64,000 nt of DNA, from contig CAIIXF020000009.1 of assembly GCA_903813345.2 (NCBI GenBank), forward strand, positions 25,766,740 to 25,830,739. Reading direction: 5' to 3'. This DNA comes from Owenia fusiformis. Taxonomy: Eukaryota > Annelida > Polychaeta > Sabellida > Oweniidae. Below are positions 36,031 through 47,400 of the stretch, one piece after another. The notes under the pieces were generated by a model. The model was not told the origin of the DNA, searched no databases, and saw nothing but the letters and a program-made list of their open reading frames with translations. Within the stretch, counting starts at the first letter, position 1; every line of letters begins with the position of its first letter. A program made the translations under genes and the position numbers.

Positions 36031-37350
36031 ATAAACAACCATATTAGCATTCATATTAGTATTCGTATTAGGATTCATTTCAAACATATTTGTTGAATCC
36101 TAATATGAGATCATATTTGTATTGGTATTGACATTCGACCGCATTTGCAGCGGAAAAGTCGTCTTTCTTAGCTAGAATGATGTAAACAACCATAATAGTA
36201 TTCGTATTAGGATTCAAACGTATTTGTTGAATCCTAATATGAGATCATATTTGTATTGGTATTGACATTCGACCACATTTGCTATAGACAAGTCGTCTTT
36301 TTACGCTATTGTGATATAGATAACCATATTAGTATTCATATTAGGATTCGTATTAGGATTTGAACACAGTTGGCGAATCCCAATATGAACGCATAGTTGT
36401 ATTGGTATTGACATTCGACCACATTTGCTGTAGAAAATTTGTGTTTCTTTGCTAGAATGATATAAACAACCGTATTAGGATTCATATTAGTATTCGTATT
36501 AGGATTCAAACATAGTTGGTGAATGCTAATACGAGCTCATATTTGTATTGGTATTGACATTCGACCGCATTTGCAGCAGAAAAGTCGTCTTTCTTCGCTA
36601 GAATGATGTAAACAACCATATTAGCATTCATATTAGTATTCGTATTAGAATTTAAACATATTTGTTGAATCCTAATATGAGATCATATTTGTATTGGTAT
36701 TGACATTCGACCACATTTGCTGCAGAAAAATCATCTTCTTTGCTAGAATTATATAAACAACCGTATTAGGATTCATATTAGTATTCGTATTAGGATTCAA
36801 ACATAGTTGGTGAATGCTAATATGAGCTCATATTTGTATTGGTATTGACATTCGACCGCATTTGCAGCAGAAAAGTCGTCTTTCTTCGCTAGAATGATGT
36901 AAAAAACCATATTAGCATTCATATTAGTATTCGTATTAGAATTTAAACATATTTGTTGAATCCTAATATGAGATCATATTTGTATTGGTATTGACATTCG
37001 ACCACATTTGCTGCAGAAAAATCATCCTTCTTCGCTAGAATTATATAAACAACCATATTTGGATTCATATTAGTATTCGTATTAGGATTCAAACAGAGAA
37101 AGCGAATCCTAATATGAGCTCATATTTGTATTGGGATTGACATTCGACTACATTTGCTGCATAAAATCGCTAGAGTGACATAAAATTCATATTAGGATTC
37201 AAATTGGCATTCAAATAGAAGACTATGTATCCTAATGTGAGATCATATTTGTATTGGTATTGACATTCAAGCTCACCAGCAGGTGCTGGTCATTTTGAAT
37301 CTCAATCCCAATACCAATATGCAGCCAACTTTACCCACTTCTCAGTATAT

Positions 37351-37857
37351 GGTATGATCTTTCGATCCATCGACCGGCGCCCGGTCGGTTGAGTGTTTTG
37401 TTCAATATTGTATTCAGAGATTACTTTTACAATTTATGAATGAGAAAATATGACTAAAGAACATGGGAAATTTAATAATCCTTCTTTTTCTCACTTTTCA
37501 ACACTACGCACTGGCGTTTTGGCGTACATTGTTCCTACGCCACTGTGTATGTTAGCTAGATGTGATCATATACAAATCCAGACTCCTAAAAAGAAACAGC
37601 TTATAAAAAGCACGTGATAACAATGATTTAAACCCAATTTACTTCCTTGTTTGATATAGAAAATGAAAGCTCATGTTACTTCCGCATCTGGTAAAGTTAA
37701 AATGTTCTGATGAATGTTTGCACAAATATACATATGAATGGAGACGTTTTAACATTTTTCAAGTCATACGGAGTCATAACGTGCGTAAAACAGTTCTTTT
37801 AGTATCAGCAATTCAAAGCTAATAGTGAGTGTATGGATACACATGTAAAATTATAAA
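37351..37857. other. Intergenic gap before the membrane-protein gene
   Basis: At 37369-37422 there is half of the palindromic repeat also found whole at 48658-48803 (shared words CGATCCATCG, CCGGCGCCCG, TTGAGTGTTTTGTTCAAT). The rest is AT-rich. No clear TATA box was found ahead of the start at 37858. Confidence 0.5.
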
Positions 37858-40800
37858 ATGTTTTGCTGGTATTGGATTCAAGTTTATGTATTGGCAGTCT
37901 ATATTATACGTTTATGTGATGGAGGTAAGATTTTCTACTGTATTGTATTGTTATTATTATTGTATTATTCTACTGTATATATATTGTATATCTATATAAA
38001 TATGATATTATTGTTATATACAAAAATACTTTCGTTTTACTTAAAATCTCATATGGTTATCTCATATTGATTTGTCATTTGCCTCCGTATGGATTTATTA
38101 CTTGTTGTTGATATAAGGAATCATAAACTCAAACATCGTCATAAACTCAAACTTCAGATCGGTATATGATTCCTGTTATAGATAAATACATGTTTATTAT
38201 GAGATTGAGAACCATTAGAACATGTTCTCAATGTTCAAGTGACTGAATGCTAAATATAAAGCACCAATTTTTAATGACAATTAAGATATATTATATACTA
38301 TTTAGAGGTTATGTCACTATCGTGGCATATATGCCCGAGGTCTCAGTGATATATGGCCCGACCTTGGGAGGGACATTGATCTCTGAGAACCGAGGGCATA
38401 TGTGCCACGATAGTGACATAAACGATTTATAACATACCTATGATGATGTAGACTGGTCAGAGAGTACCGTTTTCTTATAGAATTGACAAACAAATGGTTT
38501 GAAAATGATTGAAATGAGTTTAGAAAAATTGCTCGCGCAGTTTTACCTTCGATTGATTGGTTATGACGTCAGCGCCTTAACCAATCAGAAAGTTAGCGGG
38601 CGCGGGCTTTTCAAAACTTATATTGGCCCGCTGTCTTGTGTACACTTTGCACTATACATCATCATAGGTATGTTATAAAATCTAGTATAATACCAGGTAT
38701 AATTTGATGTCAAACAAAATTGTCACTTTGCTATATGTCGTTGACATAACTTGGTAATGGATGGATCAGATTCAGAAACATATGGATCGGAACCGGATCA
38801 CGCTCCATCTCAAATCTTCAATACCAATCCATTTAGTAATCAGATATCTCGATTCTTCAAAAAATTAGGAATATAAGGGAGATCATGATATATTTTGAAG
38901 AAGACTTCTCGCGTTTTACACTCTCAATCCTTATTCCTGTTATTATTTTCAATAATTCATGAGGCATTCCAGTGCAAACAATTACCAAACAGGCCAATAG
39001 CCAGGATTCGCCAAGGGGGATGGGGGTCACTTTTCAAAAAGTTCTAGGGGTGGGGGGGGGGGGTCACTTATAACAACTTTGGCCAAAATGGCAAAAATCA
39101 CTTGAAAAGTGCAAAGAATGGGAGTATTGGGGTACTAATCATAAGTCACAATTCAATGTTATTGTAAAGGTTTCCCCCTCCAGTTTTAGACAATTCATTG
39201 CCATAACCATCTAACCATTTAACCATCTAATAAATACGCTTTCACATGATGCCATTACCAATTTTCATTCAAAGTATTCAACTATTGATTATTTGAATCA
39301 CTGATTGAATCAGTAAATAAAACCGTGCAGTTAAACATTAAGACATACTTTTCATGTAACCAATTATACAATGCACTTATAACATTTCCTTGATGTCTCT
39401 TTTAGAATGCCCTAGTGGGAAAACAGATGAATCTTATGGACTGAGTTGCGCGGAGGAATTCGCTATACATATTCAAAATGTAACAGATTATTCAAAGGGG
39501 GCGCTCACTGGTAGATTATATTGCAAAGGAAATATTGAACCAAGCTTTAGATTAAAACAAAGCAATGGAAGACGCTTTTATAACGATACGTTCTATCCAA
39601 GTGACACCTCTTGTAAGCTTTGTAATTTCCCAGGAGCATGTTATCCGTATAGAGAAATATGCTATAAGTGTTACGAATCTGTCCAGGAATTATCAGGTAA
39701 TACAATAGAAATAGACTGTGATATGACAAAATCAATCAACATAAAACTCGTAATACACAAGCAAAACAAAACAGAAACTACAAAGGATTATTGCAAAGAG
39801 GAAAATGAGAACCGTCTCAATGACATAAAATCTATGTGTAATGAGAGAAATCGATGTCGTCCTATAGCTTCACCAACCAATCCATTAACAGGCTGTAGAG
39901 GGGATAATAAATATGAGCAGATATTGTTCGAGTGCAGTACGAGACAAAACAAACACACAACTGTAACAGTTCCATCCACTAATCATGACCCAACAACAAA
40001 GGAACAAACATTAACAATTCCCGGTTTAAGTCCTACAAAGCCTTTAAATCTATCTATACGGACAACAACAACGACGCCTACCACAACCACTGCCAAAAAA
40101 TCGACTATTTCTCCTGTCACAAAAGATGTTCAAAATGAGGTGACGGATCAAGTTGGGAAAGTTAAACCTGCAGTGTCACAAACAAGTAAGTGTTCTTTTA
40201 GGTCAGAAGATGTTTAAAATTTCCAAGTAATTTCTGAATTCATTTCATTTAAATACATCACTATATGTTCATGTCAATATTGGATATTATTCATATTGGC
40301 ACCCGTTATCAAGGATATCCTTCTGAATACATCTTGCACTATTAGAGAAAGAGAACAGAAACATACCCATTAACTATAACTACAAATACACATAGCCACT
40401 AAATGTTTTTATAGAATGATACATGTAATTTCAGCAATGATCGTTCTTATTGCGGTTGGGGTGGTTATTATTATGGTGGTGATATTAGTAACTGTATGTG
40501 TATATAAGATAAAAAGGTATGTTAAGAATAACTTACTAGTATAAGCCAATTTACGATAATTGATATTAGTTACCCCCCTATCACACCAAACTAGTTCTTA
40601 CCCGTTCTTGCCAGTCCTACGAAAATGTCGTAAAACGGGCTAAATCTGACTGTGGTCGGGAAATATGTCTGAAATAATTAGCTTCTTCGTTCTTAAACAG
40701 TCTTCAATACGTCCATCTCGTTCGCAGTTCGTTTAGGTCGCACCACGTCGGTGTGCAACGTCGTAGAACGCGTCCCTTAGTCCAGAAGGTCATCATGACC

Positions 40801-42227
40801 TGATTACAGAACGGTATGGTCGCCATCGAATTTTGAATCGATTCAAAATTCTAAATTACATTCCCGTCTGAGAACGTTCATAAAGTTCGTAAATAGACCT
40901 TAGAAAGTTGCAGCTACGTTCATTCCGTTCGCACACAGTTTAAAACCAGTTTTGAAGAACGCAGTGGCAACTTGTTTGGTGTGATAGCTATATTTTTGCT
41001 AACTCGTTCATAAGCAGTGTTAAATACGTTCTTAATCAGTTTAAACCCGTTTGCAATTAGTTCTACCTCGTTCTCAACACGTCCTCAGACAGTTCAACTC
41101 GTTGTTAAAACGTCCCTAGTAGGATTGAAGTGCGACGGTTCCCTTCGTAGTACGTCCAGCTCGTCGTTAGTACGTTTTCAGTCGTTCTAATTGTAGAACG
41201 TGACGACCACGAGAACATTTTGATCATTGTCTAAGTTCTAGAGGACCTATCCGTTCGAGTACGTTGGATGAAGTTTATAAATAGATCCCAAACGGTTCTT
41301 AGTAGGTCCAGTCCGTTCGTACACAGTTGAAGCCCGTTTTCGAGAACGTAGTGAGAACTAGTTTGGTGTGATAGAAGGGTTATCAAACAATATCAACCCT
41401 ATTTAAGATAAACCAGAATATAATTTTGCATTTCTAGAAACAGAGCACAAAGAAGAGATCAACATTCACAACCAGACAAGATGAATGAAGAAAAGGACCA
41501 AATTATAGAGATGTTTCCACTTGTATTGAACAAAAATTATGAGAATACTGACCAACCGGATCTCATTCCAAATGAGTTGTATGGCATTGGAAAAGATGGA
41601 AATCGCGATAGTCTGAATGATAAAGGTGAATATACATATGTGGGAAAGGAGCCTGTTAATGAGAGTGTATATTGTGTTGAAACATATGGAAAAGGTCTAC
41701 CTACTACTAGAGAAGATGCTGTCTATGCATTTCCAAGCAGGAATTCCATAAATTCCAAACAAGACGACGATGGCAACCAACCAGCAAGCACAGATAGGCC
41801 TAATCAAATAAACAGTGATGCAAATCCATATTATGCCTCACCATTAGATGTGGACCAATCTAGTGTCAGTGTAGGGCATATTGACACACCCGGTGACTAT
41901 AATGAACTTCAACTGGGAACAAAGAAACCACGTAAAGGAAACCCCAGTGATGAAAGCTACTTTCATATAGGTATGGTCAGAAATAATGATGAGGATATGC
42001 ACTACAATACCCCTATGGAGATGAGTGATACAAATGTTGACAGAAATCTGAGAGAAAATAGAGACCAAAGTCAGACTCCATTTGAGCATAACGGTCCATA
42101 TTCCTACGTGTCCACGCGAGGTAGTAACAATAATGTTAAGGATAATACACATCACATTAAAGATAATATTAAAGGCAGAATCAGATCTATAGGGGGTGAC
42201 AAAATTACAAGCAACGTGCATAATTGA
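37858..42227 (+). CDS. Type I membrane protein, Cys-rich/lectin-like ectodomain, Tyr-rich tail (572 aa)
   Basis: Exons 37858-37924, 39406-40185, 40435-40516 and 41438-42227 have matching phases (1, 1, 2) and consensus borders, and encode 572 residues. Exon 1 is a signal peptide (MFCWYWIQVYVLAVYIIRL). Exon 2 holds a Cys-rich ectodomain of about 190 residues. Its second half, from IDCDMTKSINIKL to GDNKYEQILFEC, resembles a degenerate SUEL/RBL galactose-binding lectin. A Thr/Pro-rich stalk follows. Exon 3 is the membrane helix (VLIAVGVVIIMVVILVTVC). The exon 4 tail carries about a dozen Tyr motifs (YENT, YTYV, NPYYAS, DYNELQL, SYFHI), suggesting phosphotyrosine signalling. A Harbinger-like element sits in intron 3 and a double-hairpin element in intron 1. 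Function and ligand are unknown. I do not recognise a named orthologue. Confidence 0.82.
38305..38680. mobile_element. Double-hairpin insertion E3 in intron 1 of the membrane-protein gene
   Basis: The first palindrome is TTATGTCACTATCGTGGCAT... and its complement ending GATAGTGACATAA. After the hinge ACGATTTATAAC a second palindrome has arms AACATACCTATGATGATGTA and the complement TACATCATCATAGGTATGTT. It includes GATTGGTTATGACGTCAGCG. The layout is that of E1 and E2 with different arm sequences. Confidence 0.6.
39000..39130. repeat. G-rich repeat fragment in intron 1
   Basis: GCCAGGATTCGCCAAGGGGG, a run of 11 G at about 39052 and GGTCACTT words make up a short G-rich tract. Similar GTAGCCAG...CCAAGGGGGGG wording occurs at 47650. 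It is probably transposon debris and has no coding content. Confidence 0.4.
40573..41379. mobile_element. Harbinger-like non-autonomous element, copy A
   Basis: The inverted ends CTATCACACCAAACTAGTTCT lie between TTA on both sides (40570-40572 and 41380-41382), a 3-bp duplication typical of PIF/Harbinger. The 807-bp interior is dense in CGTT, CGTCC and GTTCTTA words. At about 40975 it holds an internal copy of the end (GTTTGGTGTGATAG), as if two shorter elements had fused. There is no transposase. Copies B, C and D lie at 56064-58277. Confidence 0.8.
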
Positions 42228-44402
42228 CCTACCAATCTATTCCTTACAATATCAAATACAACATCTCCCAAAAGATTCACAATATATTATAAATTGGTGA
42301 AGTTATTAATGATTCAAAGTGCAAAAATGGGTGAAAAATGTTTAAATTCTCCCAAATAATAAGAATGGTAACCATTCTTATAGAAAAATAATACATTATT
42401 GTAAAAATCTTTAGTTTTCCTTGAGTAAAGTATGCACTTTTGTGATTTTTAGAAAATAGACATGACAAGGAATGACATGAGCCAAATATATTCTAAAATT
42501 GAAACAATTTTTTGTTTAGCCTGCTTGCTATCTCTGATTCTCTCTTTAACGATCTTAGCCAAATGTATGCACAAGTGGATAAAACTAAAAAATGAAACGT
42601 AATTCTGTTTACTCAGAAATGTTAATGGCTTCCAAATTGGAGTGCCATGTTATTTTGAGGAACATATAACTCATTCCATACTTGGTCCAGGTTACATCTT
42701 TCAGTTTTGCACAAATAGTACACACACGTACCTTAATTATTTAGTGCGGTGAATGATTTTCTACGCTGTATGAATATTTGGAGAATTCAGCGACCTACTT
42801 TTCAAAAGTACAAAAATACAGGTCACTGAGTTTTCTCCTTTTTACGTATTATAAAGAATATAGAGGCCTGTTACCTCTTAACTAATAATCGAGAACTAGG
42901 CTATTTTGTGTTTAACTGAAAGATGTAGACCATGTAAACAATGAGTTATCTACCTGAAAATAACATCGGACTTGAACTAGGTAACCATTAAACTTTCTAA
43001 ACACACGGACTACCCTAAACTTGTACAACATAAATATACTATATCTTATTCTCCCTTTGCATATTGTTTGATAAAATAGTTAAGCTTATGTAGCCATTTG
43101 TGTGATTTCTCGCTTAATGACTCATTTCGGTCAAATCCAAAGTCAGAAAGCACATTAAATGTTATCCAAACCGTATGAAACAATATATAGCAAGTGCGAT
43201 AAAAAGCGAAGGGAGTAATGATGCATGATCAACACGTCACAGGCCAGGGCTTAAAATTAAATCAGACAATAACTTTGAGGTATTCGTAAATCATTTTAAA
43301 TGCTAACTTATTTCTGTTGAAAAATATTCTGTATGCTAATTCAATAGCCTGAAAGATCTCTACATTTATTTTCAACCACTTTTTATCAGTTAAGAGAGAC
43401 TCAGCTCAAATATGGAATAAATATATTCAAACGCAGAGGAAATTGTTTTAGGAGTAATTTTTTCAATATAATTACTATTTAAAATAATTGGCATATACTT
43501 AGGAAATGTTTCATTATCTCACAATATACATATTATCTGTAAATGAAGTCGATTATTAAGTCTATTAGTTTTCACCACACTGACGTATCCATCCACATTA
43601 AAAATGTGATGGGGGTTCGTTGGTAACACTGTAAATAGTTTGTTAAAACAACAAATTCTTTACATTTGTTGTAATATTGAAGCTTTAACGAAATTGAATT
43701 GTAGAGTATATATCCTTAAAAAGGTCCCAAGGTACACTTGTTGATTGTTGTACGGGCATATGCATGATAAACCAATGGACTTGGAGTATATCGTATGTGC
43801 TTAATTACATTGTGTATATATACATTTTTGTTGCACTCAAATTTTATTTTGGATCGAGTGGATTGGATTCATGTAAAAGGTGGATTGGATCGGGAATCTT
43901 CAAAAATGGATTTTCTTTTAGAAAAAAATTTCTAAAATTACCCTTGGAATGAATAAGACTGTAATTTTTTCCATTTCTCATTTATTCCATATATATAAAA
44001 TACAATACAATATTATTGCCTACGTTTTTCAACATTGTCGGCAATATACAAAACATATCAAACTGGAAATAATGGTAAGACAAAAGATTAGGTGCACGAT
44101 ATAGACGGTGAGAAATGTCAGAGGCCTTCGGGGGGGGGGGTGTTTAATCTAAAATATCAAGAGCTAAACAGATGTAATGGCTAAATATTTGAATAATTTG
44201 TTCATTCTCTATTACTGTAAGGTTTCTGTCTCCAAATAATGAAAATTGAATTTTTTCATTGGAGTTTAAGTTTTGGAAACGGTCGAGAAATCCTAAGGTT
44301 TTTAGTCCTGCTAGGAGAGTGCATCTTTTTTGTTGCAGCAGAGGGCCTTAAGTAAAATTGAAAGTCGACTTATTGTGAAAACAAAATGAATGGGTTTAAA
44401 GT
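42228..44402. other. Convergent intergenic region between the membrane-protein and WxxW-EGF-Ly6-CUB genes
   Basis: It holds the 3' untranslated regions of both genes. On the minus strand an AATAAA signal (TTTATT at about 43980) lies some 420 nt past the stop at 44403. A 10-G run occurs at about 44131. No other gene or repeat was recognised. Confidence 0.5.
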
Positions 44403-47400
44403 TTAATTCTTGGTCCAACTCATTTTAAATCCAGACCGTTGAACCGAGCCATCCGTTTTGAAATACACAGAAAGGGTTGTTCCTGGTGTCACGATAACGC
44501 TTGGTGGTTTTTTGCTGTCACAGTAATAACCAATGAGTGGAGAGCTGTACTGTTCACCATTACGAAGCTGAAACATTTAATAATCTTATATAGAGGGCAG
44601 TGTCTGTTATACTAACCTACAGATGAATAAAACCCGTAAGAATGTTTATATCAAGGTCTATTAGCATACAAATCAATATTTCAAAATGCAATATTTCAAA
44701 AACTTTAAATACATTTTCTCAATCAACAATGTTTCTAACATACATGCATTTTTCATATTCAAACATTACAGATATATTTTTCTCTCATTCTTTGAAAACT
44801 TAAAGTCATGTATAGTTTTCTTATATACAAGTGACTTGTAAAATAACTTTTGATCTAATATTCCTATCCCTATTTTCTCATTATCATTCAAAGCTATATA
44901 TTTCCAAATATTTTTGATTGCATTACAATGTATAAAATCAAGGTCTATTATATATCAACAATATGAACATTAGTTTGTGAACTTAGCAATTTATAGGTTC
45001 TGATTTACAACTTAGAAAATATCCATTCTCCAAATCGAGTCTACTTCAGATACCCATTCAGCTTCAGAGTTTAGCGTTTTGAACGGAAAACTCGAATTTT
45101 CACGTTGGTGTCAACGGGAATCATTTTACTCGTGTCTGTTAAACAGGCAATGCGCCTATTTTTGAAGGAAAAGGGAAAACATATCATTTGAGACATGTCA
45201 CTCACACAGTCAATCAAATATTATAAAAACTTTAATTTGGGTCAATACTGAAGTGAAAAAAAGTTACTCGCATAGAAAACAGCATTTGAAGTTCAGAGAT
45301 CAAAAGAAGTGAATTACCACTTTTCACAAAGTGTATGTTTTTAAATACCTCGTGGATTAAAAGATGGCGCATGGTTGAAAATCCTATCAAAAATGAATGG
45401 ATAATTAATGCAAACAACAATGCCATCTTTCTATGGTACTGTTAATAACTTGACATATATAAATTGATAGATCAAAAATAGTTTTTCATGATCTAGTGTC
45501 AACTCTGATATGGTCTGTTTGAGCTGTTTTTGGTGTCAAATGAAAGATCAGGTACTTATTAATCCATTGGAAATACTATGAAGATCAAAAGTGAGACTTC
45601 ATTTACGCACTTTGTCCCTTTAACAAACTATACTGGTAATTTTGATTTCGATACACGGTAGAATTATTTCTGAAGAAGATGATGTATGTCATGCGTGTAT
45701 TAGGTCCAAATATCTTACGGAACGAGATCGTTTAAATATGTTTTAGAAAATCAGCTATAGAACTATCAATGGCATATTTCTGTATTATTAATTATAACAT
45801 GCTGCGGTGTAGTCTAAACAAACACTTGAGCCGAACGGCTTTTGTAAAAAACCCACATGCATTTGTAAATGGGCGATTTATACGTATACGTTGTCGTTTC
45901 GATTTCATAGGCCATGCTCAAACTCTCTATTATTGATAACCTACACATGAAGGTACCTGTAGAATTTTAAGCAAATTGTGTGAATACTTGAAGAGTTATG
46001 ATGATAAAATAGAATTAAAAGCCTGATTTTTCAGCAATAAAAGAAACAGCCATTTTGAATATTTTCGACTTGTTTTGTCGAAACCTGTAGACGAAACCTG
46101 TAATCTAGAAATCAAGATACCATCTTGATTTCAAGGTTGAGATATGACCAAAAGAGCTGAAAACCTGTTTTTCCATAATAAAGTGGCCGCCATTCTGTAA
46201 CTTGAGCTTTTGAGACGCCACTTATGGAAAAATTGTTGACTTTATTTTAAAAGTGAAACCATTTCAATTGTCGTCGAAGATTTCTAATTAACTAACAAAA
46301 TGTGTTGATAGACGGATAGACGGACGGACAGTGGGGGATAGAATGTACTCGGGGTTATGGTTTTTTTTGCGCAAATAAATGGCGTGCCCATGCCAGTACA
46401 AGGCCAATTTGCGTTTGGTGGATGAAATGAGGATCAGTTACTGATCTATCTGAAAACAAATCAAAGATGAGTGATATTTTCTAATGACAGCGGAGTGATT
46501 TGTGGAGACTACACATAGCAGACTACTTCTCAATTGTTTTCCATATCAGGTAGATTGAAGGGGGTAATTTTCTTCAAGTTTATTTTTCTCAAAATTTCGG
46601 TGAACAACCTAGTGATAATATTGTAGCTCAGTAAGAGATATTGATAAGTCCCCCCATCACAGTTGTATGTTAAACTTTATATGATCACTTATGGAAATCT
46701 ATTCTCCAAACTATCACTAACCATAACTACAGCTAACCCATGTGAGCTAATAATATTTCGTGCATGCTACTTACAGTAAGGCTATCATATACACAGAATC
46801 TGTGAGCCTCTATATTAAAATGTGAGAAGGTGACTTTCATACGGTGATTTGCATAGATCACGTAGGTGGTCTGGATGTTGTTGTCGTACTTCAGGTTACC
46901 GCCAAAATTTTGAGAAGTTAGCGTGCCATATCCTTTGATGATCTTTGCTTTTCCACCTAAAACGATTTCGGTTTAAAGTCGAAGCAGCATAATGGTAAGC
47001 TTCACGTATTTTAAATGTGAATTGATCAATTTTATCGGATATGAGTGTACTTTTAGAAGGTATGCCCATTATCCGAGAAATAGAGGATGCTTACCATTTC
47101 CATTACAAAGATCACCGGAGCAGTAAGTGTATTGTACATCAGGTTTTGATCGTAACGTGTATGGATGATGCCACGAATCATACCCTGGCTTACTCGGAGG
47201 TCTATAGGGGTTGTAGGCTCCGCTTGGCGAATCGCTGAAGACAAGTCTATTAGGGTACTTGGGATTTGTTTCGGCACAACCTCGGTAATACCCTACGGAT
47301 ACACAGATGGAATGTAGAGATAAGTGAGAAAAAATATTTTAATCCTACCTGATTAATCTCCAATATATTATATAATAAGATAGTACCTGCAACTGTAAAA

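Larger units (their letters stand above)
31621..37262 (-). repeat. Right satellite arm, inverted, with three insertions
   Basis: These are the same units as the left arm in reverse complement (ATTGGTATTGACATTCGACC, AGCGAA-TTCTTCGCTAGAAT forms). Foreign inserts lie at 33385-33964, 34530-34733 and 35700-36030. A block of roughly 1.2 kb occurs twice within this arm (compare 34740-35690 with 36240-37190, which agree in unit order), which indicates an internal segmental duplication after the units had diverged. Confidence 0.88.
26922..37340. mobile_element. Giant foldback transposon with two opposed ~146-bp satellite arrays
   Basis: The two ends are inverted copies for about 95 bp (AAGTGGGTAAAGTTGGCTGC at the left, its complement at 37321-37340). 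Outside them stands the same 10-bp word CTCAGTATAT (26912-26921 and 37341-37350), a target-site duplication. Inside, a tandem repeat of about 146 bp runs in one orientation to about 31530. After a ~90-bp single-copy centre (31531-31620) it runs in the opposite orientation to about 37260. Sub-repeats of GAATCCTAATAT add or remove 12 bp in some units. There is no transposase frame. Drosophila Foldback elements share this plan (satellite-like inverted arms, 9-bp duplication). Homology to them is not claimed. Confidence 0.85.

Noticed and set aside
26985-37262. Regular repeats as a CRISPR array
   Set aside because: Units are contiguous tandem copies with no unique spacers, and the DNA is eukaryotic with spliced genes.
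39390-39405. ATG-initiated start MMSLL for the membrane-protein exon
   Set aside because: These bases are the pyrimidine tract and AG acceptor. The exon starts at 39406 and joins in phase to a signal-peptide exon at 37858.
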